64,000 nt of DNA from Geminocystis herdmanii PCC 6308 (GTDB taxonomy: Bacteria; Cyanobacteriota; Cyanobacteriia; Cyanobacteriales; Cyanobacteriaceae), in NCBI RefSeq assembly GCF_000332235.1, contig NZ_CM001775.1, positions 2,200,230 to 2,264,229 on the forward strand, written 5' to 3'. The stretch's first letter is position 1, and every line of letters starts with the position of its first letter. The notes under the pieces are model-generated. The model worked only from the letters and a program-made list of their open reading frames with translations, was not told the origin of the DNA and did not search any database. The position numbers were made by a program, and so were the translations under genes. Shown piece after piece: positions 9,515 through 17,859 of the stretch.

Positions 9515-9592
9515 ATTATTGATCTTACTATCGGTTACTCTCCTTATCATATCAAACTTTGTGTTTACTTTCTCCCTAAGGAAGATAATCCT

Positions 9593-10060
9593 CTACATTT
9601 GAGATTGTAAATAGTTTTGTAAACCGATTTTGTCAATTAAACCTAGTTGTTTTTCTAACCAGTAAGCATGATCTTCCTCGGTATCTGCTAGGATAACCAT
9701 TAAAATATCTCTAGTTTGGTAATCTTGTTCTTCTTCACAAATAGCGATAGCTTCCTTTAAGTCACTAACTACTTTATACTCTAAATCAAGATCACTTTTG
9801 AGCATTTCAGGTACATTTGAACCAATATTTAAGCCATCTTGTTCAGATAAATCGGGAGTTGTCTCTAAAAACAAGATACGCTTAATTAACATATCTGCGT
9901 GGTGGGTTTCATCCTGCATTTCATGATCAATACGATCGAACAACTTATTTAAACCCCAGTCTTGATACATTCGAGAATGGGTAAAATATTGATCTCTAGC
10001 GGCTAATTCACCCCGTAAAAGTTTTTGTAGCTGTTTAATAACTTTTATGTTTCCTTTCAT
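9593..10060 (-). CDS. bfr: Bacterioferritin, ferroxidase-type subunit lacking the heme methionine
   Basis: Iron-storage 24-mer subunit of 155 residues, aligned to E. coli Bfr from its MKG start. All di-iron ferroxidase ligands are present: E18, Y25, E51, H54, E94, and E128/H131 (shifted by one residue because of a single insertion). The heme-coordinating Met52 is Thr here. This subunit should oxidise Fe(II) but cannot bind the inter-subunit heme by itself. The stop of the upstream bacterioferritin is 10 bp away, so the two are almost certainly co-transcribed and may form hetero-oligomers. GAAGGA-type purine-rich sequence precedes the ATG. Confidence 0.93.
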   Translation of the reverse strand: MKGNIKVIKQLQKLLRGELAARDQYFTHSRMYQDWGLNKLFDRIDHEMQDETHHADMLIKRILFLETTPDLSEQDGLNIGSNVPEMLKSDLDLEYKVVSDLKEAIAICEEEQDYQTRDILMVILADTEEDHAYWLEKQLGLIDKIGLQNYLQSQM

Positions 10061-10070
10061 GAAAAACTCC

Positions 10071-10535
10071 TTAAATCATTGATTGTAAATAATTTTCTAC
10101 CCCTGAATTAGACATCAACCATTGTTGAGATTCTAACCAGTCAATTTCTTCCTCTGTTTCTTCTAATAATTCTGTTAATAAATCTCGACTTACATAGTCT
10201 TGTGTTGACTCACAAAAATTAATAGAATTACGAAGACTATTAGCTATTTCCATGGTAAAGGTTAAATCATTAGCGATAATTTCTGGCACATTTTCACCGA
10301 TGAGTAACTTTCCTAAACTTTGTAAATTAGGCAAACCTTCGAGGAAAAAGATACGTTCGATAATTTTATCCGCTTGTTTCATTAACTTAATAGAATAACG
10401 ATATTCGTACTCATTGAGTTTATTTAATCCCCAACTTTTGCTCATTCTTGCATGAAGAAAAAATTGGTTAATAGCAGTTAATTTTAACTTTAATATATCA
10501 TTAAGTTGAACTTTTACTTCTTGATTTCCTTCCAT
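10071..10535 (-). CDS. bfr: Bacterioferritin-like subunit with heme methionine but no ferroxidase centre
   Basis: Paralogous to the next gene and aligned from MEGN. The ferroxidase positions are lost: position 18 is Lys, 25 is Phe, 51 is Leu, 54 is Gln, 94 is Thr and the last ligand His is Ile. The heme-ligand Met52 is kept (KLMKQAD). The subunit should therefore bind heme when paired but not oxidise iron. The reading frame opens with GTG at 10538 followed directly by ATG at 10535; the ATG matches the family start. First gene of a two-gene bfr operon reading away from a 350-bp regulatory spacer. The same division of labour is reported for the BfrA/BfrB pair of Synechocystis 6803. Confidence 0.9.
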   Translation of the reverse strand: MEGNQEVKVQLNDILKLKLTAINQFFLHARMSKSWGLNKLNEYEYRYSIKLMKQADKIIERIFFLEGLPNLQSLGKLLIGENVPEIIANDLTFTMEIANSLRNSINFCESTQDYVSRDLLTELLEETEEEIDWLESQQWLMSNSGVENYLQSMI

Positions 10536-10716
10536 CACATTATACGTTAATTTAGTTAATCTATTATAACTTAAATTTTCCTAATTATGGTATTATTTAT
10601 TTATCTTTAAAAAAATTGACAATTATTTAACAATACTGAAAACTATTTCTTCTTTCATTTATTCTTGTCTGTTCGATCGAATCAAAATTTATTTTATTAA
10701 ATCAAACTACTATATG

Positions 10717-10745
10717 GGATAATAATATTTGTATAGCAATTATCC
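10717..10745. promoter_or_regulatory. Inverted repeat GGATAAT/ATTATCC, possible metal-regulator site
   Basis: GGATAAT (10717-10723) and ATTATCC (10739-10745) form a 7-bp inverted repeat with a 15-bp spacer, in the divergent region between bfr and the Fur-family gene. The arms resemble half-sites bound by Fur-family regulators. The assignment is tentative. Confidence 0.4.
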
Positions 10746-10800
10746 TAGATTTCAAATAAGGATAATCCTAGATAAGTTGTTAACTTTTATAATTAATAAC

Positions 10801-10814
10801 TGATAAAATTATCA
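10801..10814. promoter_or_regulatory. Perfect palindrome TGATAAAATTATCA, probable Zur/Fur box
   Basis: A perfect 14-bp palindrome 69-82 bp upstream of the Zur-like gene. It closely matches the cyanobacterial Zur-box pattern TGATAAT-N-ATTATCA as I recall it, although the spacing is one base shorter. A natural reading is autoregulation of the regulator, possibly with control of the divergent bfr operon. Confidence 0.55.
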
Positions 10815-10882
10815 CTTTTTAAAAAATAGTTTATTTAGATCAATAAACAGTAAAACATAAGTATATAAATCCAGCTAATACA

Positions 10883-11299
10883 ATGTTTGTTAAATTTACA
10901 AAAAATCAACAAAATATTTTAGAATTTTTAAAACAATTAAAGGGAGAAATAACGGCTCAAGATTTACATATGAATTTAAAAGAAAAAGATTTTAAAATAG
11001 GTTTAGCCACGGTATATCGAACTCTTAAATATTTACATTTACAAGGAATTATTCAAGAAAGAATAACTCCTAATGGTGAGTCATTATATGAGTTGATAAA
11101 AGACTCCCATCATCATCATTTAAACTGTGTAAATTGTGGTCGATCGAGCCTTTTAAAAGAGGATTTTTGTCCGATAAATAAGCAGTTAACGAACTGGTGT
11201 GCATCTCAAAACTTTAAACTATACTATCACACTTTAGAGTTTTTTGGCTTATGTGAACATTGTCAAAATGAAGTAAATAAAGCTAATTTATCTAATTAA
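10883..11299 (+). CDS. Fur-family metalloregulator, probably Zur-type
   Basis: A 138-residue Fur-family repressor. It has an N-terminal winged helix with GLATVYRTLKYL (about residues 40-51, the recognition helix region), a His cluster at 76-79, and two structural zinc CxxC pairs at C82/C85 and C124/C127. LYYHTLEFFGLC near the C-terminus fits the zinc-responsive (Zur/FurB) branch of cyanobacteria better than Fur or PerR; that assignment rests on remembered family patterns. It is transcribed away from a bacterioferritin operon, with a near-perfect Zur-type palindrome upstream. Zur normally represses zinc uptake genes when zinc is replete. If it is Fur-like instead, it would respond to iron. Confidence 0.8.
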   Translation: MFVKFTKNQQNILEFLKQLKGEITAQDLHMNLKEKDFKIGLATVYRTLKYLHLQGIIQERITPNGESLYELIKDSHHHHLNCVNCGRSSLLKEDFCPINKQLTNWCASQNFKLYYHTLEFFGLCEHCQNEVNKANLSN

Positions 11300-11405
11300 T
11301 TATCTGGATTATTCATTATCAATTATCTCTGATCTTGAAACATTGATTATTGAGAGACAATAGTTGATAATTAAAGGAAAAGTGATTATAGAAAAATTTT
11401 AAAAT

Positions 11406-13541
11406 ATGCCGAATTTTCTCTTAGAAATTGGTACAGAAGAACTACCAGCAGATTTTATCGATAGTGCCATTAAGCAATGGCAAAGTAAAATTAGACAAAA
11501 TTTGAGCGATGAATTTTTGTCCCCAAAAGATGTTAAGATTTATGGTACTCCTAGAAGATTAGCTGTATTTATTGAAGGATTAGAAATTAAACAGCTCGAT
11601 CGAGAAGAAGAAATAAAAGGTCCTCCTGTAAACAGTGCCTTTAAAGATGGTAAACCCACCCCTGCCGCCGAAGGTTTTGCCCGAAAACAAGGGGTTTCGG
11701 TGACGGATTTTCACATCAAAACCACCGATAAAGGAGAATTTATCTTTGTAAACAAAAAAACTGAAGGAAAAAAAACCACAAAAATTTTAACGGATTTAAT
11801 ACCCCAATGGATTACCAAGTTAGAAGGTAGAAGGTTTATGCGTTGGAGTGATGGCGACTTGCGTTTTCCCCGTCCCATTCGTAGTATTATTGCCCTTTGG
11901 GATGAAGAAATTTTGCCCATTGAATTAGTCAGTGGTTCAACTACTTTAAACAGCGATCGAGTGACAACAGGACATCGTGTTTTAAATCCTTCTCCCGTCA
12001 CCATTGCCTCCCCAAACAAATATGTAGAATCCTTAGAAAATGCTTATGTGTTAGCGGATGTAAATAAGAGAAAAACCAAGATTGAAGGAGAAATAAAAAT
12101 ATTAGCGGATACTGTAGGAGGAAAAGCGGAAATTTACCCCGATTTGTTGACAGAAGTTACTAATTTAGTAGAATATCCCACCGCAGTATTAGGAAAATTT
12201 GAGCCAGAATTTTTAGCATTACCTGCAGAAGTCATTAGTACTGTCATGGTGACACATCAACGTTATTTTCCCATTAAAGACGAAAATGGGGAATTATTAC
12301 CTTATTTTATCACTATTTCTAACGGAGACCCCAAAAAATCTGACATTATCGCCACAGGAAACGCTAAAGTTATTCGAGCGCGGTTGGCGGATGCTCAATT
12401 TTTCTACCAAGCTGATTGCGATGATCATTTAGAGACTTATTTACCCGAATTGGAAACGGTAACTTTTCAAGAAGATTTAGGCTCAATGCACGATAAAGTT
12501 AATCGTATCATCGCCATTAGTCAACAAATTTCTGAACAATTAAACCTCAATGAAACACAACGTACAGAAATTGAAAGTACTGCTTCTTTGTGTAAAGCTG
12601 ACTTGGTAACGCAAATGGTGTATGAATTTCCTGAATTGCAAGGGATTATGGGGGAAAAATACGCCCTCGTTAGCGGTGAATCTTCTACGGTGGCTAAGGG
12701 AATTTTTGAGCATTATTTACCGAGAAATGCAGGGGATACGATGCCTCAAACTTTGAATGGGCAAGTAGTGGGTATTAGCGATCGCATTGATACTATTGTG
12801 AGTATAATCGGTTTAGGTATGATTCCTACGGGTTCGAGTGATCCTTTTGCCTTGAGACGATCGGCAAATGCTATCATTAACATTACATGGTATGGTAATC
12901 TTCATCTCAATTTGCAGACATTATTAACTCAAGCCTGTGAGGAATTTGTGACTGCCCATGAAGAAAAAAAATCCCCTTTAAATACTATTAAAGAGTTTTT
13001 TGTGCAAAGAATTAAGACTCTTTTACAAGACGAGTTAAACATTGATTATGACTTAGTAAATGCTGTATTAGGTGACAATGATTCGGAATATATAGAAAGG
13101 GCTTTAAATAATTTATTAGACATAAGAGATAGGGCTTTATTTTTACAACAAATTCGTAATAATGGTACTCTAGCTCAAATTTATGAAACAGTAAATCGAT
13201 CGACTAAATTAGCATCTAAAGGTAGTTTAAATAGTCAAGAATTAAATCCTGATAAAGTAATTAATGCAGATTTATTTGAGTCTATTTCTGAGAAAGAATT
13301 ATATCAAGGTTTAGTGACATTATCTCCTATTAGTCAACAAGCTAAAAATGAAAGTAACTATCAATTATTAACGGATGCTTTACTAGAAATTAATCCTAAA
13401 ATTAGTAACTTTTTTGATGGGGAAAATAGCGTTTTAGTCATGGCTGAAAATGAGAGTGTGAAAAATAATCGTCTCAATTTGCTAGGGTTATTGCGCAATT
13501 ATAGTCGTATCTTAGCTGATTTTGGCTCGATCGTTAAATAA
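11406..13541 (+). CDS. glyS: Glycyl-tRNA synthetase beta subunit
   Basis: Beta chain of the alpha2-beta2 bacterial glycyl-tRNA synthetase, which binds tRNA-Gly and is essential for charging. The start [18 protein letters not shown] is the family signature. The frame is intact over 711 residues, the usual length, with VTHQRYFPI (about 290) and the [10 protein letters not shown] motif (about 475-485). The C-terminus contains the anticodon-binding ALBD-like region. No glyQ is adjacent, so the alpha subunit is encoded elsewhere. The spacer from the regulator is about 106 bp, so linkage in one operon is unlikely. Confidence 0.97.
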   Translation: MPNFLLEIGTEELPADFIDSAIKQWQSKIRQNLSDEFLSPKDVKIYGTPRRLAVFIEGLEIKQLDREEEIKGPPVNSAFKDGKPTPAAEGFARKQGVSVTDFHIKTTDKGEFIFVNKKTEGKKTTKILTDLIPQWITKLEGRRFMRWSDGDLRFPRPIRSIIALWDEEILPIELVSGSTTLNSDRVTTGHRVLNPSPVTIASPNKYVESLENAYVLADVNKRKTKIEGEIKILADTVGGKAEIYPDLLTEVTNLVEYPTAVLGKFEPEFLALPAEVISTVMVTHQRYFPIKDENGELLPYFITISNGDPKKSDIIATGNAKVIRARLADAQFFYQADCDDHLETYLPELETVTFQEDLGSMHDKVNRIIAISQQISEQLNLNETQRTEIESTASLCKADLVTQMVYEFPELQGIMGEKYALVSGESSTVAKGIFEHYLPRNAGDTMPQTLNGQVVGISDRIDTIVSIIGLGMIPTGSSDPFALRRSANAIINITWYGNLHLNLQTLLTQACEEFVTAHEEKKSPLNTIKEFFVQRIKTLLQDELNIDYDLVNAVLGDNDSEYIERALNNLLDIRDRALFLQQIRNNGTLAQIYETVNRSTKLASKGSLNSQELNPDKVINADLFESISEKELYQGLVTLSPISQQAKNESNYQLLTDALLEINPKISNFFDGENSVLVMAENESVKNNRLNLLGLLRNYSRILADFGSIVK

Positions 13542-13577
13542 ATAAGACATAGATAATAAATATATTTGTTGCTGTCG

Positions 13578-13598
13578 GGGTTGAATAATATTCAACCC
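13578..13598. terminator. Palindromic element after glyS
   Basis: GGGTTGAAT and ATTCAACCC form a 9-bp stem 36 bp past the glyS stop. It belongs to the same repeat family as the palindromes at 48-84 and 63824-63846. No strong T-run follows, so terminator function is uncertain. Confidence 0.45.
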
Positions 13599-13666
13599 TA
13601 ACTTATCTAAATTGTTAATGATGAACTTAGGCGATTTACGAGAAAGAATTTACCCATCTTCTGTAT

Positions 13667-13702
13667 AATTCCCCCTTTGTTAAGGGGGGTTAGGGGGGAT
13701 CA
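13667..13702. repeat. C-run/G-run hairpin repeat
   Basis: CCCCCTTTGTTAAGGGGG followed by GTTAGGGGGGAT: a strong hairpin of C-run and G-run arms. I have seen this kind of sequence as a dispersed intergenic repeat in cyanobacteria; only one copy was noticed in this window. Confidence 0.55.
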
Positions 13703-13798
13703 TGGAGGTATATTTATTATTAGAAATCACCTTAAAAAAGTTTAAATTAGTTCAGTAATTTTTTTTTAATTTTGAGGTAAACTAAAAGGATAAAATAA

Positions 13799-13817
13799 TG
13801 TACGGAATAACTGTACA
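13799..13817. promoter_or_regulatory. TGTACA-type operator of the toxin-antitoxin operon
   Basis: TGTAC (13799-13803) and GTACA (13813-13817) form an inverted repeat with a 9-bp spacer, and the right half is a full TGTACA (13812-13817). It ends 11 bp before the antitoxin ATG. TGTACA cores are the known operator motif of yefM-yoeB operons, so autorepression is likely. Confidence 0.6.
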
Positions 13818-13828
13818 GGTTGTTTAAA

Positions 13829-14125
13829 ATGTTCTCCATAGAAACAAGTTATACTCAAGCACGGGAAAATTTAGCGAATCTGCTTAATGAAGTCGAAAAT
13901 AATAATAGTATCGCCGTTATTAAGCGTCGTAATCATAAAGATATTGCTTTGATAGGTGCTGATGATTTATCTAGTCTTTTAGAAACTGTGTATTTATTGC
14001 GATCGCCAACCAATGCCCAAAGATTATTAGAAGCCTTAGAAGATTCGAAACAATGGGATAAACAACAATCTCCTTCTCCCCATACTGTAAAAGATTTATG
14101 TGAGGAGTTAGGGATTGAAAGGTAA
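13829..14125 (+). CDS. Phd/YefM family antitoxin
   Basis: A 98-residue antitoxin. The N-terminal DNA-binding fold typical of Phd/YefM is visible as YTQARENLANLLNEVENN, followed by a short hydrophobic patch and a helical C-terminus (TNAQRLLEALEDS) that should wrap the toxin. It would neutralise the YoeB-like toxin encoded directly after it and repress the operon. The frame opens at a TTG (13820), but the ATG at 13829 gives the usual family start. Its last codons overlap the start of the toxin gene by 11 bp, implying translational coupling. Confidence 0.88.
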   Translation: MFSIETSYTQARENLANLLNEVENNNSIAVIKRRNHKDIALIGADDLSSLLETVYLLRSPTNAQRLLEALEDSKQWDKQQSPSPHTVKDLCEELGIER

Positions 14126-14450
14126 AAAGAAAAAAGGTGAAAACCAAAAAGAAAAAATTATCGAAATTCAATCTATTCAAGTTAAAGTAAGGTTTCCAGT
14201 TTTTCATCCTCGTTTTCGGGAAGATTTGAATTGGTGGTATCGTACAGATAAAACAAAAGCGAATAAGATTCTTGATTTGATTGAGGCTATTATGAAATCA
14301 CCCTTAGAAGGCATTGGAAAACCAGAAGTACTTAAATTTTTAGATTCTGACACATGGTCTCGTAGAATTGATTTAGAACATCGATTAGTCTATCGTATTA
14401 GACAAGAATATATTGACTTTTTACAAGCACGTTATCATTATGAAAAATAA
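14115..14450 (+). CDS. YoeB/Txe family toxin, mRNA interferase
   Basis: Ribosome-dependent endoribonuclease of the RelE fold. The conserved core is clear: FREDLNWWYRTD, PLEGIGKPEVLKF (catalytic Glu), WSRRIDLEHRLVYRI (Arg) and the C-terminal ARYHYEK (catalytic His and Tyr). All are intact, so the toxin looks active. The only start codon in the frame before the core is a TTG at 14115, which adds a Lys-rich ~25-residue extension not seen in E. coli YoeB; the 11-bp overlap with the antitoxin supports this start. Weak TTG initiation would keep toxin below antitoxin. Confidence 0.87.
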   Translation: MKGKKKKGENQKEKIIEIQSIQVKVRFPVFHPRFREDLNWWYRTDKTKANKILDLIEAIMKSPLEGIGKPEVLKFLDSDTWSRRIDLEHRLVYRIRQEYIDFLQARYHYEK

Positions 14451-14493
14451 TGAATTAGTTTAGATAATTCAAACGATCAAATACAAAAAATTT

Positions 14494-15579
14494 TTAATCA
14501 TGATCAATAATTAACTCTTCATTATTAATTAATTCTTCACTGTTAATAAACTCTTGGGGCGATCGAAAATCATCGATAATTTTTTTAATTACACTAGCTA
14601 AAGGTACGGCTAAAAATACCCCTAATAAGCCTCCTATTTTTGCACCAATAACAAGAGAAATAATTAACCAAACAGGATTTAAACCAATTAATTCTCCCAT
14701 AATACGAGGAGCAAAAACATTGTCAGTGAGTTGGTCAATAATAGTAGCACAAATAAAAAATAATAGGGCTAATTGACCACTTTTAAAAATTAATAATAAA
14801 GTACCTAAAAGAGTAACAATGCCCCCCAATAAAGGTACTAAACTAGCAATACCAATGCCAAAGGCGAACAGTATAGCATAGGGTACACCCAGTAAAACGA
14901 AAATAAAACCTCGCACAATACTAGCAATACCAACTAAAATTAAACGACTGAAAAAATAATCTTTGAAAGTTTCGCTTAAATAATTAGGGATTTTTTCGTG
15001 CCAAGGTTCGGGAAACCAACTAAAAATTCCTAGCCAAAATTTCTCTCCTCCTATTAATAAAAATACAGTTAAAATTAGAATAAATAAAACATTAAACACA
15101 CTGTTAATCGTGGTGAATAAAATATTAACAGTTTGCCCTCCTACGGTTTTAATAATAGTAGAAATTTTGCTAGTTATTTGTTGTATAATCGAGTCCACAT
15201 TAATAGAAAGTTTATCAAAAATAGGTAATTCTGATAAAAGATATTTATTAGCTTGATCAACCCATTTAGGCGCACTAATTAAAAGTTCTTGTAATTGTTG
15301 ACTCAAAATCGGTAGTAAGATAAAAGTAGTGATAATTAAAACAAATAAAGCAGATAAGAGAACGATCGTAATCGCTAAAGCTCTTTTAACACCTTTTTGA
15401 ATTAATAATTTGATCAATAATTCTAGTAAAAAAGCGAGAATACTAGCAATTATTAAAAAACTAAAAATAGGTTGAAAATAATTGATTAAAAGAGTTAATA
15501 AAAACCCATTTAAACAAAGTAAAGGAAAAATTAAACTTAGACGTAACCAACGGGGAATTTCTCCCAATTTCTCTAACAT
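14494..15579 (-). CDS. AI-2E family (PerM/UPF0118) membrane permease
   Basis: A 361-residue inner-membrane protein with about seven to eight hydrophobic helices: two pairs near the N-terminus, one after a soluble 90-residue loop, and several in the C-terminal half (GVPYAILFAFGIGIASLVPLLGG). The motif LVPLLGG and the closing GLLGVFLAVPLASVIKKI are characteristic of the family. Members have been linked to AI-2 export or to Na+/H+ exchange, so the substrate here cannot be stated. It converges on the toxin gene with 43 bp between stops. Confidence 0.88.
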   Translation of the reverse strand: MLEKLGEIPRWLRLSLIFPLLCLNGFLLTLLINYFQPIFSFLIIASILAFLLELLIKLLIQKGVKRALAITIVLLSALFVLIITTFILLPILSQQLQELLISAPKWVDQANKYLLSELPIFDKLSINVDSIIQQITSKISTIIKTVGGQTVNILFTTINSVFNVLFILILTVFLLIGGEKFWLGIFSWFPEPWHEKIPNYLSETFKDYFFSRLILVGIASIVRGFIFVLLGVPYAILFAFGIGIASLVPLLGGIVTLLGTLLLIFKSGQLALLFFICATIIDQLTDNVFAPRIMGELIGLNPVWLIISLVIGAKIGGLLGVFLAVPLASVIKKIIDDFRSPQEFINSEELINNEELIIDHD

Positions 15580-15635
15580 TCTTTAAATCGATAATTTTTT
15601 TAATTCCTAATTCTTAATTCCTAATTCCTAATTTA

Positions 15636-15947
15636 TTATCTTCCTTGTCTTGCTCTTAAACCTTCATTAAAACCTCTGGAATAATCGGAGGAATTGCGAG
15701 GATTATCATATCTTAAGCCATTAAAACCGTCTTGACGACCTCTGAAATATTCTTCTTGAGGAGTTGAAGGTCCGTATCGTTCTTGAGTTGCTCTTTGATT
15801 ACTCCGAATAATGGCGCCTACTCCTGTTGCTGCCCCAACTCCTAACATGAAATCTCCGAAACTAGCTTGAGCGGGTTTAACGGAAAATGTTATCCCTGTA
15901 ATTACAGTTGTTGCGATCGTGCCTATAGTAAAAATTTTTGATTTCAT
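15636..15947 (-). CDS. Small exported protein of unknown function
   Basis: A 103-residue protein with a clear signal peptide: KSK, a hydrophobic Ile/Thr stretch, then a likely signal peptidase I site after PAQA (about residue 28). The mature part has a Gly-rich segment (FMLGVGAATGVGAII) and a polar Arg/Tyr/Asn-rich C-terminus with a loose repeat (YFRGRQDGFNG, YSRGFNEGLRA). No domain recognised. Probably periplasmic. It lies 34 bp upstream-to-downstream of another exported protein on the same strand, so the two may be expressed together. Confidence 0.7.
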   Translation of the reverse strand: MKSKIFTIGTIATTVITGITFSVKPAQASFGDFMLGVGAATGVGAIIRSNQRATQERYGPSTPQEEYFRGRQDGFNGLRYDNPRNSSDYSRGFNEGLRARQGR

Positions 15948-15981
15948 CGATTTATTTGTATATATAGTTAATAATAGAGAA

Positions 15982-16539
15982 TTAAGGTAGTTGTTCTAAC
16001 CACCCTTTTATTTCAAGATTGATAATTTTAGGTTCGTTATCAATTAAAGCAAAACGAATTTTATCGGTACTAACAGACAGATATTTTTGTCCTTCTTCTG
16101 TGGTTAAATTTGTGCCTCTAATTCTTGTCACTACAGCCATTTGTCCATCTTCGGTGATTTTTGTAGTGGTGTAAGAATTGATAACTTCTCTGTCTTTTAC
16201 CCTGTCAAAACTATTTTTAAGATAAAATTCATGTTCTTTTTTACCTTGTAAAGAAGTGATAACGGTTGTATTATCTGAGTCCATAGTCACCGTAGAAAGA
16301 ATATAAGGACTAAAAAAATTGACAATTTCTGCTAAATTTTCCTCTTTTTCCGCTTTTTCGATCGAACTTAGGATTTCCGTCATTTTTTCTTGAGTTAATC
16401 CTGTGCTATTTTGTGCCATTAAGACTTCTTTATCTTCCGTTGCATTAGCTGGGGAAGTATTAACAAGATGAGGAATAGCCACCATTTGACTGGTAATTAA
16501 CCCCGTGAGAAATAGATTGATTAAATGATTTTTTTTCAC
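15982..16539 (-). CDS. Exported protein, possible NTF2/SnoaL-like fold
   Basis: 185 residues with an N-terminal signal peptide (KKNHLINLF followed by a hydrophobic run) and likely cleavage near ANA, about residue 34. The mature part has a helix with EKMTEILSSIEKAEKEEN and alternating strands (MAVVTRIRGTNL; FALIDNEPKIINLEIKGW), a pattern compatible with an NTF2-like cone fold. That is a guess from pattern, with no catalytic residues apparent. It begins with GTG at 16539 in an A-rich context without a ribosome-binding site. Confidence 0.65.
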   Translation of the reverse strand: MKKNHLINLFLTGLITSQMVAIPHLVNTSPANATEDKEVLMAQNSTGLTQEKMTEILSSIEKAEKEENLAEIVNFFSPYILSTVTMDSDNTTVITSLQGKKEHEFYLKNSFDRVKDREVINSYTTTKITEDGQMAVVTRIRGTNLTTEEGQKYLSVSTDKIRFALIDNEPKIINLEIKGWLEQLP

Positions 16540-16626
16540 TGGTTGAATAGAATAATTTGATATAGTTTCACCAAAAATTATATAACAATCGACAAAAAAT
16601 AAGATATTAATGTTGATTATCCTAGT

Positions 16627-17637
16627 TTATTCTTTAGCGGACAAAGTACCTAAAATTCTATATTCCCAACAAAAGATTGAAAATCCGTAACCCAAACTTT
16701 GACTAATATCTATTTGCTTCTGTATTTCTGAAGATGTCTTAAAATTACCAAAGTTACCCGCATAAATTCCAATGGCTACGGGCATTGATTTTGGTAATCG
16801 ATGAATTTCAGAAGTAAGGATTGATCGTTCAAATTCTTCCGCATTCGATCGATATATTTGAATCACAACCTCATCAATATATCCTCGTTTCGCCCACTTT
16901 AACCAGTCTTGATTATATTTTTCTTTAGAAAAACCGTAAGGATTAGGAGATAAACTAAAAACAAAATCAGGATTAATTTTCTCCAGACGTTGTTTAACCT
17001 TAGCTGTAAGTTCATTCATCGCCGTAGTATAATTACCGAATTGACGAGGTACAGACCAATGATCATCAAACTGTATTCCTGCTAAACCTTTATAACTAGC
17101 AACTTCTTCAATCATGGCTAAAATATATTGTTGTACGTCTGGATGTTCAGGATTAAGCCAGACAAATCCATCAACAACGGTTTCTCCTGAAGCAGTTTTT
17201 AATAACCAGTCTGGATTATTTATGGCAATAGAATCATTAGACATCAACATTAAACCATACTCTAACCAAGCATATAATTTTAAGCCTTGACGTTGGGCTT
17301 CTTTTTCTGAGGCTTTTAAAACATCTGTAAATGGTGGCACAACTAACGGGTTACTTTTGATGTGTTGAGAGGGATAAAGTGTGCCTCCAAAGCCATAAGC
17401 ACTAACATAAACATGGGTATAACCAGACTTAGCTAAATGAGCAAAAACATTATCTAATAACGTTGTATGATGAAAAAAAGAGGTTGCAATATTTGTTACC
17501 CAAACACCTCTAATACTATCTGATTTTTCAATGTGAGATTTAAAAGAAGGTGCAGGGCGTAATAGGAAATAACCTAATAAAATTAAGGGCAATAAAATTA
17601 GATTTCTTTTCTTTGACAAATATTTGCTGATATTCAT
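16627..17637 (-). CDS. GHL10/DUF187-like glycoside hydrolase family protein
   Basis: A membrane-anchored or exported protein of 336 residues. The N-terminus has a single hydrophobic segment (NLILLPLILLGYFLL). The rest is a TIM-barrel of the GHL10 type: IRGVWVTNIATSFF, THVYVSAYGFGG, LKLYAWLEYG, GIQFDDHWSVP with paired acidic residues typical of the active site, and FVFSLSPNPYGFS. Members are thought to act on envelope or exported polysaccharide; substrate unknown. The divergent gene argC starts 222 bp away. Confidence 0.82.
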   Translation of the reverse strand: MNISKYLSKKRNLILLPLILLGYFLLRPAPSFKSHIEKSDSIRGVWVTNIATSFFHHTTLLDNVFAHLAKSGYTHVYVSAYGFGGTLYPSQHIKSNPLVVPPFTDVLKASEKEAQRQGLKLYAWLEYGLMLMSNDSIAINNPDWLLKTASGETVVDGFVWLNPEHPDVQQYILAMIEEVASYKGLAGIQFDDHWSVPRQFGNYTTAMNELTAKVKQRLEKINPDFVFSLSPNPYGFSKEKYNQDWLKWAKRGYIDEVVIQIYRSNAEEFERSILTSEIHRLPKSMPVAIGIYAGNFGNFKTSSEIQKQIDISQSLGYGFSIFCWEYRILGTLSAKE

Positions 17638-17650
17638 GTTTTATTAAAAT

Positions 17651-17693
17651 TGAGAATGGAAAATGGAGAATGGAGAATGGAGAATGGAGAATT
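17651..17693. repeat. Heptameric tandem repeat (GAGAATG)
   Basis: Five to six copies of a 7-bp unit GAGAATG with small variations, just upstream of the GHL10-like gene. It is of the cyanobacterial STRR type. A second short repeat (TCTTCTTATCTTCTTATC) follows around 17701-17725. Confidence 0.8.
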
Positions 17694-17859
17694 AAGAAAA
17701 TATCTTCTTATCTTCTTATCTTCCTGTATTCCTGTCTTTGTGTTTCCCCAACTCCCCAACTTCTCATCAAAATAATATGGGGCAAAATTAAGAATAATTC
17801 GATCGAACTGGTTAATTTCGTACTAAAATTCAGCAAAAGTTGAAATTATCGGGAAAATC

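Larger units (their letters stand above)
10536..10882. other. Divergent spacer between bfr operon and Fur-family gene
   Basis: About 350 bp of very AT-rich DNA with no coding potential seen. It holds one tCGATCGa site near 10675, the two metal-box-like palindromes listed separately, and presumably both divergent promoters. No clear -35/-10 pair stands out. Confidence 0.6.

Noticed and set aside
8909-9550. Longer SodB starting at 9550
   Set aside because: The family start MAYxLPxLPY lies at 9514 and the AAGGAG falls inside the added segment, though it is not formally excluded.
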